64,000 nucleotides of DNA from Thalassospira lohafexi (GTDB taxonomy: Bacteria > Pseudomonadota > Alphaproteobacteria > Rhodospirillales > Thalassospiraceae). The notes below the pieces were generated by a model. It was not told the DNA's origin. It did no database searches and saw only the letters and a list, made by a program, of their open reading frames with translations. The DNA lies in the NCBI RefSeq assembly GCF_002844275.1, contig NZ_NXGX01000004.1, forward strand, positions 496,001-560,000. The letters run 5' to 3'. Shown here piece after piece: positions 36,406 through 45,283 of this stretch; within the stretch, counting starts at the first letter, position 1, and each line of letters starts with the position of its first letter. The position numbers and the translations under genes were made by a program.

Positions 36406-36812
36406 TCGTCGGCCTTGGGATCAAGCGGGCGGGGCTGGCCATGTTCGTCAAGGGCGACAAAGGTAAACACCCCTTCGGTGACTTTCTGGGACGTTTCTTC
36501 AAATCGCGTTTGACGCCAGGCTTCGACATTGATGCGAAGCGACGTGCGGCCCACATGGGTGATGTCGGTAAAAATTGACACTTCATCCCCGACATGGACG
36601 GGGCGCAGGAACGACATACTATCAACAAACACGGTCGCGGTACGCCCCTTGGCGCGCCGGGCGGCGGTTGTTCCGGCCGCAAGGTCCATTTGTGACATCA
36701 GCCAACCGCCAAATATATCCCCTGACGGGTTGGTGTCGGCAGGCATGGCAACGGCACGGACCGACGGTTGCCGGTCGGGCGGGGTGTGCGTTGCATCATC
36801 TTGGTGTGTCAT
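36396..36812 (-). CDS. acyl-CoA thioesterase, YciA-type hotdog protein
   Basis: The 138-residue protein has the YciA/acyl-CoA hydrolase pattern: MPADTNPSGDIFGGWLMSQMDLAAG contains the catalytic Asp helix, followed by TVFVDSMSFLRPVHVGDEVSIF and FEETSQKVTEGVFTFVALDE. It hydrolyses acyl-CoA to free acid and CoA in the cytoplasm. The start at 36812 gives the usual length; the frame continues upstream with unlikely composition. It converges on and overlaps the M42 gene by ten bases, so the two are not co-regulated in any obvious way. Confidence 0.9.
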   Translation of the reverse strand: MTHQDDATHTPPDRQPSVRAVAMPADTNPSGDIFGGWLMSQMDLAAGTTAARRAKGRTATVFVDSMSFLRPVHVGDEVSIFTDITHVGRTSLRINVEAWRQTRFEETSQKVTEGVFTFVALDEHGQPRPLDPKADDQT

Positions 36813-37341
36813 TAAAGCGTTCCGAAGTGGGCATAACCAATATGACGTTACTGTAATTGATCGCGTGATAGCCAGTAAAAATATCGCCAAATCAGCAGAC
36901 TGACCCAACTTGGGCAGGCTGTTTGTTGTGTGGATCGAACGGTGTCGATCGCCGGTTTTTGGGGAAATTTCAGGTGTTTTCGGGGTCAAACAAGAATTCG
37001 CATTTTTAATCTTGACCAAATGATCAGGATTGGACATGCTGTATCTGTCAGAGAGAGGCATCTGCACGCGTACTCAACCGGGGATAAACCCGAAAACATA
37101 AAGACGCGGCAGATCAAATACTGGGAAACAGTCCGGCGAATGCCGGACGGATACGCCAAGAATGTCCGTACGTGAAGATCAACAGTTGGTCGGGCCCGCC
37201 CGTCCGCGTAACGCCATAAATCCATTCTGATCCCGATTTTGGGGGCATCATTTTGGCTGTTGGTCGATCCGTATTTGCATTCTTGTTTTGTCTCTCGATG
37301 ACGTCAGGAGAGGACGCCTTTTAGGCAGGGAGACAAAACAC
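36813..37341. other. promoter region of preT, no gene supported
   Basis: Apart from the RutR-like box at 37012-37027, it holds a perfect hairpin gtccggc-gaat-gccggac at 37131-37148, which would lie inside the preT leader if transcription starts near the box. Several short open frames here lack ribosome sites and protein-like composition. Confidence 0.55.
37012..37027. promoter_or_regulatory. RutR-like operator upstream of preT
   Basis: ttgaccaaatgatcag matches the E. coli RutR consensus TTGACCAnnTGGTCAA at all but two defined positions. The left half, TTGACC, could also serve as a -35 element. A second box lies at 44837-44852 before the RutR-like gene. Confidence 0.68.
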
Positions 37342-38703
37342 ATGACCATCTTGCAGGCCAAGCAAGCCCAGAAATCCGGTGCGAACCACAGTGTTGCAGA
37401 CAGCCACACCGATGACGGTTTTTCCGATCTGCATCCGGCATATTCCACCCTACAGGCCATGGCAGAAAGCAATCGCTGCCTGTATTGCTATGACGCGCCA
37501 TGTGTCACCGCATGCCCGACATCAATCGATATTCCAAGCTTCATCCGCAAAATCAGCACAGCCAATCCCGACGGTGCGGCCAAAACCATTTTGTCGGCCA
37601 ACATCATGGGCGGCACCTGTGCCCGTGCATGCCCGACCGAGGTTCTGTGTGAAGAAGCCTGCGTACGCAATGTCGCCGAAGATACCGCCGTTGAAATCGG
37701 AAGCCTGCAACGTTTTGCCGTTGATCATTTAATGGCGCGCGATCTGCCCCATCCGTTCAAACGTGCGCCTGAAACCGGCAAACAGATTGCCATTATCGGT
37801 GCTGGTCCCGCCGGACTATCGTGTGCGCACCGGGCCGCCATGCTGGGCCACGATGTGACGGTGTTTGAAGCCAAGGCAAAGCCGGGCGGCCTTAATGAAT
37901 ATGGTTTGGCTGCCTATAAGATGACCGATGATTTCGCCCAGCGCGAAGTTGAATTCTTGCTCGGTATTGGTGGTATTCGCATTGAATACGGCAAGGCGCT
38001 TGGCAGGGATATCAACCTTCAGGCACTCAAAGATTCCTATGACGCCGTGTTTGTCGGTGTCGGTCTTGGATCGACCAATAATCTTGGGCTTAAGGGCGAA
38101 GAATTCCCCGGCGTGGATGACGCGATCAAATTCATCGAGCAATTGCGTCAGACCGAACCGAAATCCGATATGCCGGTTGGCAACAACGTGATCGTTATTG
38201 GCGGGGGCAATACCGCCATTGATGCCGCGGTTCAGGCAAAGCGTCTTGGTGCTGGCGAAGTCACCCTTGTGTATCGTCGCGGGCCTGAAAACATGTCGGC
38301 GACCGAGTTTGAACAGGATCTGGCGAAAACCAACGGTGTTGTTGTGCGATATTGGGCAAAGCCCGTCGCGATCAAGGCCAATGGCAAGTTGATGGGCATG
38401 TCGTTTGAAAAAACCGAGCTTGATGCCAGTGGCAAGCTGGTGGGTACGGGTGAAACATTCGACGTTCCCGCCGATCAGATTTTAAAAGCCATCGGGCAAA
38501 AAATCAAACCCGATGACCTTGCCGGGATGGAAATCACCGGTGGTAAAATCATCGTCGATGACACCTATCAAACGACCGCGCCCGGCGTCTTTGCCGGTGG
38601 GGATTGCATCAAAAGTGGCGAAGACCTGACCGTTCAATCGGTCGAGGACGGCAAACAGGCCGCCATCGCCATTGATGCATTTTTGAAAACCACCAGCGCA
38701 TAA
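37342..38703 (+). CDS. preT: NAD(P)H-dependent dihydropyrimidine dehydrogenase, small (PreT) subunit
   Basis: The 453-residue protein has two N-terminal cysteine clusters for [4Fe-4S] centres (CLYCYDAPCVTACP and GGTCARACPTEVLCEEAC), then an FAD site (IAIIGAGPAGLSCAHRAA) and an NAD(P) site (VIVIGGGNTAIDAAVQAK), ending with a second FAD contact (GVFAGGDC). PreT passes electrons between NAD(P)H and the PreA subunit, reducing uracil or thymine to the dihydropyrimidine. The ATG at 37342 follows gggaga. preA begins 22 bases downstream. Control by the RutR-like box upstream is likely. Confidence 0.94.
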   Translation: MTILQAKQAQKSGANHSVADSHTDDGFSDLHPAYSTLQAMAESNRCLYCYDAPCVTACPTSIDIPSFIRKISTANPDGAAKTILSANIMGGTCARACPTEVLCEEACVRNVAEDTAVEIGSLQRFAVDHLMARDLPHPFKRAPETGKQIAIIGAGPAGLSCAHRAAMLGHDVTVFEAKAKPGGLNEYGLAAYKMTDDFAQREVEFLLGIGGIRIEYGKALGRDINLQALKDSYDAVFVGVGLGSTNNLGLKGEEFPGVDDAIKFIEQLRQTEPKSDMPVGNNVIVIGGGNTAIDAAVQAKRLGAGEVTLVYRRGPENMSATEFEQDLAKTNGVVVRYWAKPVAIKANGKLMGMSFEKTELDASGKLVGTGETFDVPADQILKAIGQKIKPDDLAGMEITGGKIIVDDTYQTTAPGVFAGGDCIKSGEDLTVQSVEDGKQAAIAIDAFLKTTSA

Positions 38704-38725
38704 CGCCAGCACAGGGAGAGAGAAC

Positions 38726-40003
38726 ATGGCTGATCTAAGCTGTAAAATTGCCGGGATCGATTCACTAAACCCGTTCTGGCTGGCATCCGCACCGCCGACG
38801 GATAAGAAATACAACGTCGTGCGTGCCTTTGAAGCAGGCTGGGGCGGGGTTGTCTGGAAAACCCTTGGCATTGATCCGCCGGTGATCAACGTATCGTCGC
38901 GCTATGGCGCGCATCATGATCAAAACCGCCGTCTTTTGGGCATTAACAACATCGAACTGATTTCCGACCGCCCGTTGGCGGTGAACCTTCAGGAAATCCG
39001 TGAATGTCGCAAAGAATACCCCGATCACGTCATCATCGGATCAATGATGGCCCCGATTGAGGAACGTGTGTGGAAGGACCTTGCCCAGCAGATCGCCGAA
39101 AGCGGGGTGCACGGGATTGAGCTTAACCTTGGTTGCCCGCACGGCATGTGCGAACGCGGCATGGGCTCGGCCATCGGGCAGGTGCCCGAAATGGTCGAAC
39201 AGGTCACCCGCTGGGTCAAGGATGCCGTTGATATTCCGGTCTTTACCAAACTGACGCCAAACATCACCAACATCCTGTGGTCGGCCGAGGCCGCCTATAA
39301 GGGCGGGGCGGATGCGGTGTCGTTGATTAACACTGTTAACTCGATCATTTCGGTCGATATCGACAACATGATCCCCGAGCCGGTTGTTGATGGCAAAGGG
39401 ACGCATGGTGGTTATTGCGGGTCGGCGGTTAAACCGATTGCGCTGAATATGATTGCCGAAATTGCCCGCACACCGGAAACCAAGAACCTTGAGATTTCCG
39501 GCATTGGCGGCATCACCACCTGGAAAGATGCGGTTGAATTCATGGCGCTTGGGTCCAACGCGGTTCAGGTCTGTACTGCTGCGATGATCTATGGCTTCCG
39601 CGTTGTGGATGACCTGATTGACGGCATGAGCCAGTGGATGGACGACAAGGGCTATACCAGTGTCGAACAGTTCACCCGGGCCGCCGTCCCGCAGGTTGCT
39701 GACTGGAACGAGCTTAACATGAACTACGATACCAAGGCGGTGATCAACACCGACAATTGTATCGAATGTGGCCGGTGCCATATCGCGTGCGAAGACACAT
39801 CCCATCAGGCGATTACCATGACCGACAAGCCCGAAGGCGGGCGCGTGTTTGAGGTGGTCGACGAGGAATGTGTTGGCTGTAACCTGTGTTACCACATTTG
39901 CCCGGTCCCTGATTGTATCACCATGGAGCCAGTCAAAACCGACAAGCCACCGATGACATGGCCCGAACATCCGCTTAACCCGATGCGGGCCGCGGCGGAA
40001 TAA
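38726..40003 (+). CDS. preA: dihydropyrimidine dehydrogenase, catalytic (PreA) subunit
   Basis: The 425-residue protein combines a dihydroorotate-dehydrogenase-like FMN barrel (PFWLASAPPTDKKYN, ELNLGCPHGMCERGMG, FTKLTPNI, ISGIGGITTWKDAVEF) with a C-terminal ferredoxin domain carrying two [4Fe-4S] motifs (CIECGRCHIACE and CVGCNLCYHICPVPDC). It catalyses the first step of reductive pyrimidine breakdown together with PreT. The loop with GCPHGMC near residue 132-138 holds conserved cysteines. The arrangement preT, preA, amidohydrolase is compact and likely one transcript. Confidence 0.95.
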   Translation: MADLSCKIAGIDSLNPFWLASAPPTDKKYNVVRAFEAGWGGVVWKTLGIDPPVINVSSRYGAHHDQNRRLLGINNIELISDRPLAVNLQEIRECRKEYPDHVIIGSMMAPIEERVWKDLAQQIAESGVHGIELNLGCPHGMCERGMGSAIGQVPEMVEQVTRWVKDAVDIPVFTKLTPNITNILWSAEAAYKGGADAVSLINTVNSIISVDIDNMIPEPVVDGKGTHGGYCGSAVKPIALNMIAEIARTPETKNLEISGIGGITTWKDAVEFMALGSNAVQVCTAAMIYGFRVVDDLIDGMSQWMDDKGYTSVEQFTRAAVPQVADWNELNMNYDTKAVINTDNCIECGRCHIACEDTSHQAITMTDKPEGGRVFEVVDEECVGCNLCYHICPVPDCITMEPVKTDKPPMTWPEHPLNPMRAAAE

Positions 40004-40050
40004 TCCATCAGGCCACCAGCTCCACGTGACTAAGCAAGAAGGACTAGATA

Positions 40051-41328
40051 ATGACCGTTCAACCCAGTGTACGTAACCTGTCGATTGATGGTGATCGCCT
40101 TTGGGATAGCCTGATGGAAATGGCCAAGATCGGCAAAACAGCAAAGGACGGCGTGTGCCGTCTGGCGCTGACCGATCTGGACCGGGAAAGCCGTGATTTG
40201 TTCATCAAATGGTGCGAAGCCGAAGGCTGCTCGATCCGTGTTGATCAGATGGGCAATATCTTTGCCCGTCGCGAAGGCAAAAATCCCGATCTGCCGCCGG
40301 TTGTCATCGGAAGCCACCTTGATAGCCAGCCCACGGGCGGGAAATATGACGGTGTGTATGGCGTGTTGTCAGGGCTTGAGGTGATCCGGACCCTCAATGA
40401 AGCCAAATACGAAACCGAAGCCCCGATTGAAGTTGTGTCATGGACCAACGAAGAAGGATCGCGCTTCGCGCCGGCGATGGTATCGTCAGGCGTCTTTGCC
40501 AAGGTCTTTGATCTTGAATACGGGCATGGCCGGGCTGATGTCGATGGCAAAACCATGGGCGAGGAACTTAAACGCATCGGCTATTTGGGGCCGGATGAAC
40601 CGACCATTGATGCCCATCCGATGGGGGCCTATTTCGAAGCCCATATCGAACAGGGTCCGATCCTTGAAGACGAAGGCAAGGACATTGGCATAGTCACCGA
40701 TGCCCAAGGCCAGCGCTGGTACGAAATCAAATTCACCGGTGTCGAGGCCCACGCCGGACCGACCCCGATGAAAACCCGCAAAGATGCTTTGCTGGGGGCG
40801 GCACGGGTTGTTGATCTGGTTAATAAAATCGGTCTGGACCGGTCGCCTTTGGCCTGTGCGACGGTGGGGATGATGCAAATCCATCCCAATTCACGCAACG
40901 TCATTCCCGGCGAGGTTTCCTTTACGGTCGATTTCCGTCACCCCGATGATGCGGTACTGTCAGACATGGACAAGGCCCTGCGCGAAGGTGTGGAAAAAAT
41001 AGCCAAAGACATCGGGCTTGAAAGCGCATTGGACAATATTTTCTATTACGCGCCGATCCCGTTTGATGCGTCCTGTGTTGATGCGGTGCGTAAGGGGGCC
41101 GAACTTGGTGGTTTCTCGGCGCGGGAAATCGTATCGGGGGCGGGGCACGATGCGTGCTACTTGGCCCAGGTGTGCCCAACCGCGATGATCTTTATCCCGT
41201 GTGTCGATGGTATTTCCCATAACGAAATCGAAGAAGTCCACAAACACTGGTCCGATGCCGGTGGGCAGGTTCTTTTAAGTGCGGTTTTGGCCAAGGCCGA
41301 TGAAACGGTGATGGCAAAATCCGACTGA
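40051..41328 (+). CDS. M20-family N-carbamoyl amidohydrolase (probable beta-ureidopropionase/HyuC-type)
   Basis: The 425-residue enzyme has the Zn ligands GSHLDSQPTGGKYDG (87-101), WTNEEGSRFAP, AHIEQGPILED and SGAGHDACYLA, plus the dimerisation/lid segment VEAHAGPTPMKTRKDAL. Members hydrolyse N-carbamoyl-beta-alanine or N-carbamoyl-L-amino acids to the amino acid, CO2 and ammonia. Sitting right after preTA, it is probably the third enzyme of pyrimidine reduction. A nitrilase-type enzyme that could do the same step is encoded at 46869. A strong terminator follows. Confidence 0.9.
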   Translation: MTVQPSVRNLSIDGDRLWDSLMEMAKIGKTAKDGVCRLALTDLDRESRDLFIKWCEAEGCSIRVDQMGNIFARREGKNPDLPPVVIGSHLDSQPTGGKYDGVYGVLSGLEVIRTLNEAKYETEAPIEVVSWTNEEGSRFAPAMVSSGVFAKVFDLEYGHGRADVDGKTMGEELKRIGYLGPDEPTIDAHPMGAYFEAHIEQGPILEDEGKDIGIVTDAQGQRWYEIKFTGVEAHAGPTPMKTRKDALLGAARVVDLVNKIGLDRSPLACATVGMMQIHPNSRNVIPGEVSFTVDFRHPDDAVLSDMDKALREGVEKIAKDIGLESALDNIFYYAPIPFDASCVDAVRKGAELGGFSAREIVSGAGHDACYLAQVCPTAMIFIPCVDGISHNEIEEVHKHWSDAGGQVLLSAVLAKADETVMAKSD

Positions 41329-41375
41329 GTTTCGGACGGACAATAACGGGACGGCTGACCATGCAGCTGTCCTTG

Positions 41376-41407
41376 CGGGCGGGCCGGTTATCCGGTTCGC
41401 CCGTTTT
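41376..41407. terminator. terminator after the preTA-amidohydrolase operon
   Basis: cgggcgggccgg and ccggttcgcccg form a 12-bp stem (two G-U pairs) with a ttat loop and a tttt tail. It lies between convergent genes. Confidence 0.82.
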
Positions 41408-41425
41408 CTATTCCAGTCATGACAA

Positions 41426-42937
41426 TCAAACGGGGAATTCGTTTTCCACCGGATGGATGACCTTGGTAAAGGGTTCGTCTTCGTTTTCGGCAATCCAGTG
41501 CGCCCAATAGCGCGGGCGAGCCCGGCTTGTATCGGGTTCAAGGCTGAGGAAATTGCGGGCGCCAACAAACTTGGTGTTGGTGCCGGGGAATGTGCCCATC
41601 CGCGATATGATCGACGGATCGATTTCCTTTTCGTTATCAAGCAAATGAGTCAGGGCAAACAGCACCATCTTGCCCGGTGCCGGATGGACAATTGCCGAAG
41701 AAATCAGCTGATTGATCACCCGCGTCTGACCAATGTATTCGGTCCGGTTGTTTTCAAGCATGCCAAAGGCCGCGACATGCACATCGCCCGACAGGATCGT
41801 CACGCGGATGCCGGTTTCCTGAATTTTAAACAGGCGATGGACCATGCGGCTGCGTTCGCCCTTATGGCTTCGGCTGCTCCAATGGTCTTGGAGATCATCT
41901 TCAAGTTCCTGTTGGCCGGGTACGGCACCCAGCAAGGTTTCAAGCACATTAAAGTCGGGATAGACGACCGGGATGCTCGACATCACAAACAGATGGTCGA
42001 TGTTTTCAAGCTTTGAGAGCCAGTCATATATCTTGTCCCAGTGATCGGGCGATAAGACCTGTCTTTGGGTGCGTTCGGACCGCATATCAACAGACAGGAT
42101 CGCTGTACTGCCGACAATGTGCCCAACCGAAAATCCATGATCAGGGGCCAGATAGAAGGCAGGTTTTTCGGTTTCGGGGGACAGGTGTTGCTGAAACACG
42201 CCAAAGGCATGGGTGGCGATTTTGCCGATGCCCTGAAACACATCGCAATTCTGGCGTTCGGGCGGATAGGAGCCCCAGCCATCGAAAATATCATGATCAT
42301 CCCACATCGAAATTGCCGGAACGGTCGCCATCATTTGCGCGACTTCGGGCTGGGCCCAGCGTTCGGTATAAAGATCGAAATAGAATCTTTCGAGTTGGCT
42401 TTCCATCGGTTTGGTAAAGGTTGCCTTGTTGGCCTTGGCATTGGGTAAGGCGTTCCATGTCTTGATACTTGGCACCACTTCCCAAACGGAATCGGCATAG
42501 ACCTGATCCCCGCCCAAAAGCATCAGATGATAGGGGGCTTGATCATGACGCCCGGCCATCTCAAGCCACATCTTGTTTTTAACATCGACCCCCTTCATCA
42601 CCTTTTGCGATGAAAACCCGTTGCACGACGCATAGGACATGTTTGGTGCATGGTCGCGGGACGGTAGATGAATATCATAATAGGTGTCCGGTGCCGGACT
42701 GTATGTCAGCGTGGTCGGTGTATCTGCAAGCGGCGCTTCAAAGGAAAAACTGTACGCCGCCCGGTCGCCAAGCTGCCAAAGGAGGGTCGCGCTGGCGGTG
42801 GGGACTTGGACATCGCCGGTAAAGGAAATATCGCCGGGTGGCCCGTTTTTGGTCACCATCAATGCAGTGAGTTTCCAGCGGTTTGTTGCTGCGTCATAAC
42901 CGCGAAATGACAGTACCGGTCCCATCAGGATTTTCAT
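41426..42937 (-). CDS. PhoD-like metallophosphatase (alkaline phosphatase D family)
   Basis: The 503-residue protein lacks a signal peptide, so it is probably cytoplasmic, unlike secreted PhoD. Metal-binding elements can be seen: LMLLGGDQVYAD, MWDDHDIFDGWGSYP, FVMSSIPVVYPD and VTILSGDVHVAAFG. The N-terminal 120 residues form a beta-rich domain. Such proteins cleave phosphomonoesters or diesters, but the substrate of this cytoplasmic branch is unknown. It is a lone minus-strand gene inside the pyrimidine cluster with no clear functional tie to it. Confidence 0.85.
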   Translation of the reverse strand: MKILMGPVLSFRGYDAATNRWKLTALMVTKNGPPGDISFTGDVQVPTASATLLWQLGDRAAYSFSFEAPLADTPTTLTYSPAPDTYYDIHLPSRDHAPNMSYASCNGFSSQKVMKGVDVKNKMWLEMAGRHDQAPYHLMLLGGDQVYADSVWEVVPSIKTWNALPNAKANKATFTKPMESQLERFYFDLYTERWAQPEVAQMMATVPAISMWDDHDIFDGWGSYPPERQNCDVFQGIGKIATHAFGVFQQHLSPETEKPAFYLAPDHGFSVGHIVGSTAILSVDMRSERTQRQVLSPDHWDKIYDWLSKLENIDHLFVMSSIPVVYPDFNVLETLLGAVPGQQELEDDLQDHWSSRSHKGERSRMVHRLFKIQETGIRVTILSGDVHVAAFGMLENNRTEYIGQTRVINQLISSAIVHPAPGKMVLFALTHLLDNEKEIDPSIISRMGTFPGTNTKFVGARNFLSLEPDTSRARPRYWAHWIAENEDEPFTKVIHPVENEFPV

Positions 42938-43128
42938 CGTGCCCGCCCCTTTGTTTTGACTTTATGCCCGCTTTGGGGCGCCAATATATTGCAATTTAAA
43001 GTGGATTTGAACGCCCGTTATAAAGCTATTTCTCGGTGGCGGCGGCAAATTTGGAAATTTGGACAAGGGGGACCCAATGATGAATGGGCAGTGCCGAAAT
43101 AATATCATCTGAAGGAACGTGTAATGCG

Positions 43129-44010
43129 TTAGCTGTCTGAGGGCGTCTCGTTCATAACGCCGCGAAGGTGGACGGTTGTCCATCTTTCAAGCGTACCGTC
43201 TTCTTTCAACCTTTTGATCAGCAGATTAATTTCGGCAATATGCTGTGCGCAGGGACTTTGGCGCGAAAACATCAGCAAAACTTCGTTGCGGGCAAGTGGG
43301 GGCTCTGCCGGTTCAATTACGTCCTCAAGATGGTTTTTATACAGGTTAGTCAAGCCATCATAGCGGCCCAGCATCACATAATCGGCACGGCCATTGATAA
43401 GAACATCGAAAATTCTGTTTCCTGTCGGGGAATAGATCATATCAAGGCTGGTTTCGGCGTAATGATCGATGTAATCGCCATAACTTCCACCTTGCGGACG
43501 TGCCCCGCGATAGCCGATCAAATCGTAAATATTGTTCATTGGAAAACGGTTCTGACGGTGCTGGAAAACCATGACATCGTCAAAGGCGAATGGCGCACTA
43601 TAGGAGTAAATACGGTTGCGTTCCTTGGTGAAATAGGCACCGGCAATGACGTCAATCTCACCCTTTTCGAGCATTTGAATTGATCGTGACCAGGGAATAT
43701 CAAGCATGAGGTCAAGGTGAATGCCATGTTGCGCGGCATAGTCATCAAGGATGTCGATGGCAAGGCCCAACTGCCGGCCATTCTCGTCGATATAGGTGAT
43801 CGGTTCCCAGCCTTCAGCACCGCCAACAGACATGGTTTCACATCCCTGCATCGCAACAGAATGTGTCGCTTGATTATTGGGTGCGTCAGGTTCGTCGGCA
43901 ATCGCGCTGCTGATCGACAAAATACTCCCGGCGCCAATAAATAAGGCACCAACAAATAAAGCAGCGTCAAAAAAGCCAACCGCACCTGATCGCGGGGGCG
44001 TGCACACCAT
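43129..44010 (-). CDS. periplasmic solute-binding protein, family 3-like (orphan)
   Basis: The 293-residue product has a hydrophobic N-terminal segment (FFDAALFVGALFIGAG) ending near AIADE, a probable signal peptide. The core matches family 3 binding proteins: EGWEPITYIDENGRQLGLAIDI, PWSRSIQMLEKGEIDVIAG, FKE-like YFTKERNRIYSYSAPF and a final LIKRLKEDGTLERW. No permease or ATPase gene adjoins it, so it may serve a distant transporter or act as a sensor. A pair of cysteines flanks the domain. It lies 117 bases downstream of the RutR-like gene on the same strand. Confidence 0.8.
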   Translation of the reverse strand: MVCTPPRSGAVGFFDAALFVGALFIGAGSILSISSAIADEPDAPNNQATHSVAMQGCETMSVGGAEGWEPITYIDENGRQLGLAIDILDDYAAQHGIHLDLMLDIPWSRSIQMLEKGEIDVIAGAYFTKERNRIYSYSAPFAFDDVMVFQHRQNRFPMNNIYDLIGYRGARPQGGSYGDYIDHYAETSLDMIYSPTGNRIFDVLINGRADYVMLGRYDGLTNLYKNHLEDVIEPAEPPLARNEVLLMFSRQSPCAQHIAEINLLIKRLKEDGTLERWTTVHLRGVMNETPSDS

Positions 44011-44127
44011 TTCTGACCTCGGCAGAAGTTATATCAACATCTGCTGCTATAGGTTTGTTCCGCGGGTGGGGCTTGCAACTATCCATAAGTGGGGGCAGGA
44101 CGCGCATTCAAGCCGATCTTTGATGTC

Positions 44128-44808
44128 TTATCCGTTCAGTCCAACGCCTTTGAGGATAATGCGCACGACATTTTCCTTGGCCTCGGCGAATTGGGTTTCG
44201 CTCAGTGGCTGATCATTATTGAAAATCTCGATCTGGGCCCCGAAATCGGCGTAATGCTGGGTGGTGGCAAAGATCATATACATCAGTGAGTAGGGCTCAA
44301 TGTGGTCCATCTTGCCCTCGGCAATCCAGCCGCGAATGACGACAACGCGGCTATCAAGCCAGTTTTTCACCGTGGTCGAGATGTAATCAGACGAGAATTT
44401 TGCCCCACGAATGATTTCATGCGCCCAAAGCCGCGAGCCATAGGGCCGGGCGCGCGATAAATCCATCTTGGCTTCGATGTATCCGCGCAAGATGATGGCC
44501 GGATCGGCACTGTTGTCGAACGTCATGGCCGCTTCAAGCCAGTGATCACAGACATCTTCCATAATCCGGCGATATAGTGCTTCTTTGGTGCTGAAATAAT
44601 AGTGCACATTTGCCTTGGGGACGTTGGCAACTTCGGCAATCAATGCGGTGGTGGCCCCCTTAAAGCCGTAATCAGCAAAAACCTTCTCGGCGGCAGCAAG
44701 AATTTGCTCTTCGTTTTCCTGGCGAATGGCGGCTTTGTGTGCCCCATTTTGCGCCGGTTTTACCGCTGTCTTGCTGTCTGTTTTTGAGCCGGTTTTAAGT
44801 GGGGTCAT
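44128..44808 (-). CDS. TetR-family repressor, RutR-like
   Basis: The 226-residue protein has a basic N-terminal tail, a TetR helix-turn-helix (ILAAAEKVFADYGFKGATTA, then IAEVANVPKANVHYYFSTKEALYR) and a RutR/YcdC-type C-terminal domain (GYIEAKMDLSRARPYGSRLWAHEII, WIAEGKMDHIEPYSLMYMIFATTQHYADF). RutR senses uracil or thymine and represses pyrimidine genes. A RutR-type box sits 29 bp before its start, which indicates autoregulation, and another precedes preT. The following divergent operon encodes the rest of the pathway. Confidence 0.9.
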   Translation of the reverse strand: MTPLKTGSKTDSKTAVKPAQNGAHKAAIRQENEEQILAAAEKVFADYGFKGATTALIAEVANVPKANVHYYFSTKEALYRRIMEDVCDHWLEAAMTFDNSADPAIILRGYIEAKMDLSRARPYGSRLWAHEIIRGAKFSSDYISTTVKNWLDSRVVVIRGWIAEGKMDHIEPYSLMYMIFATTQHYADFGAQIEIFNNDQPLSETQFAEAKENVVRIILKGVGLNG

Positions 44809-44836
44809 TCATGCTCTCTGATTTGCGTCATTTATC

Positions 44837-44852
44837 TTGACCGTTTGGTCAG
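44837..44852. promoter_or_regulatory. RutR-like operator upstream of the repressor gene
   Basis: ttgaccgtttggtcag is a near-palindrome matching TTGACCAnnTGGTCAA at all but two defined positions. It lies in the divergent region between the repressor and the transaminase operon and could act on both. Confidence 0.75.
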
Positions 44853-45283
44853 GTTAAAATAACCTCTACCTTAAATATGCAAAAGAAACTTTTTTATGCG
44901 CGTCATGTTTTGGGGACCCGAAAAAGGGTTCCAGAGTCGGTTTTGTCCGAAATATCGAACACTCCCGATGAAAGATAAACAGAAAAAAGGCGCCGTAAAC
45001 AAAAATCAGGGTTCCTAAAATGGCATTTGACGGTCGAAAATTCGAAACAATTCCCCGGTGGTGTTAAAGCTCTAGTGCATGGGCGTGTCTCATGCTAACG
45101 ATTTTTGCGTGTCCGTATGCCGGACAACCCCAAATTAAAAATGTTCGACATTTCGGTCACTGCGTTGGTCTTTGGGCTGGATGAAAAACATACGTTTGGA
45201 TGAAGAAGTCAGGTATCGGCGATTGGGGAAAGTCCCCCGACCGATATCAGGGAAGCAATGCGAAAAGGTACGGGAGACCTTTT
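44853..45283. other. upstream region of the transaminase operon, no gene supported
   Basis: The stretch is AT-rich near 44860-44900 and contains small stem-loops, such as gggacccgaaaaagggttcc at 44923-44942 and pairing of gtatcgg with ccgatat near 45213-45247. A ribosome site cgggag precedes the ATG at 45284. No conserved open frame was found. Confidence 0.45.

Noticed and set aside
39041-40144. Long minus-strand open frame (367 codons) opposite preA
   Set aside because: It is antisense to a well-supported Fe-S flavoprotein gene, has His/Arg-rich composition unlike a folded protein, and lacks a ribosome site or family match.
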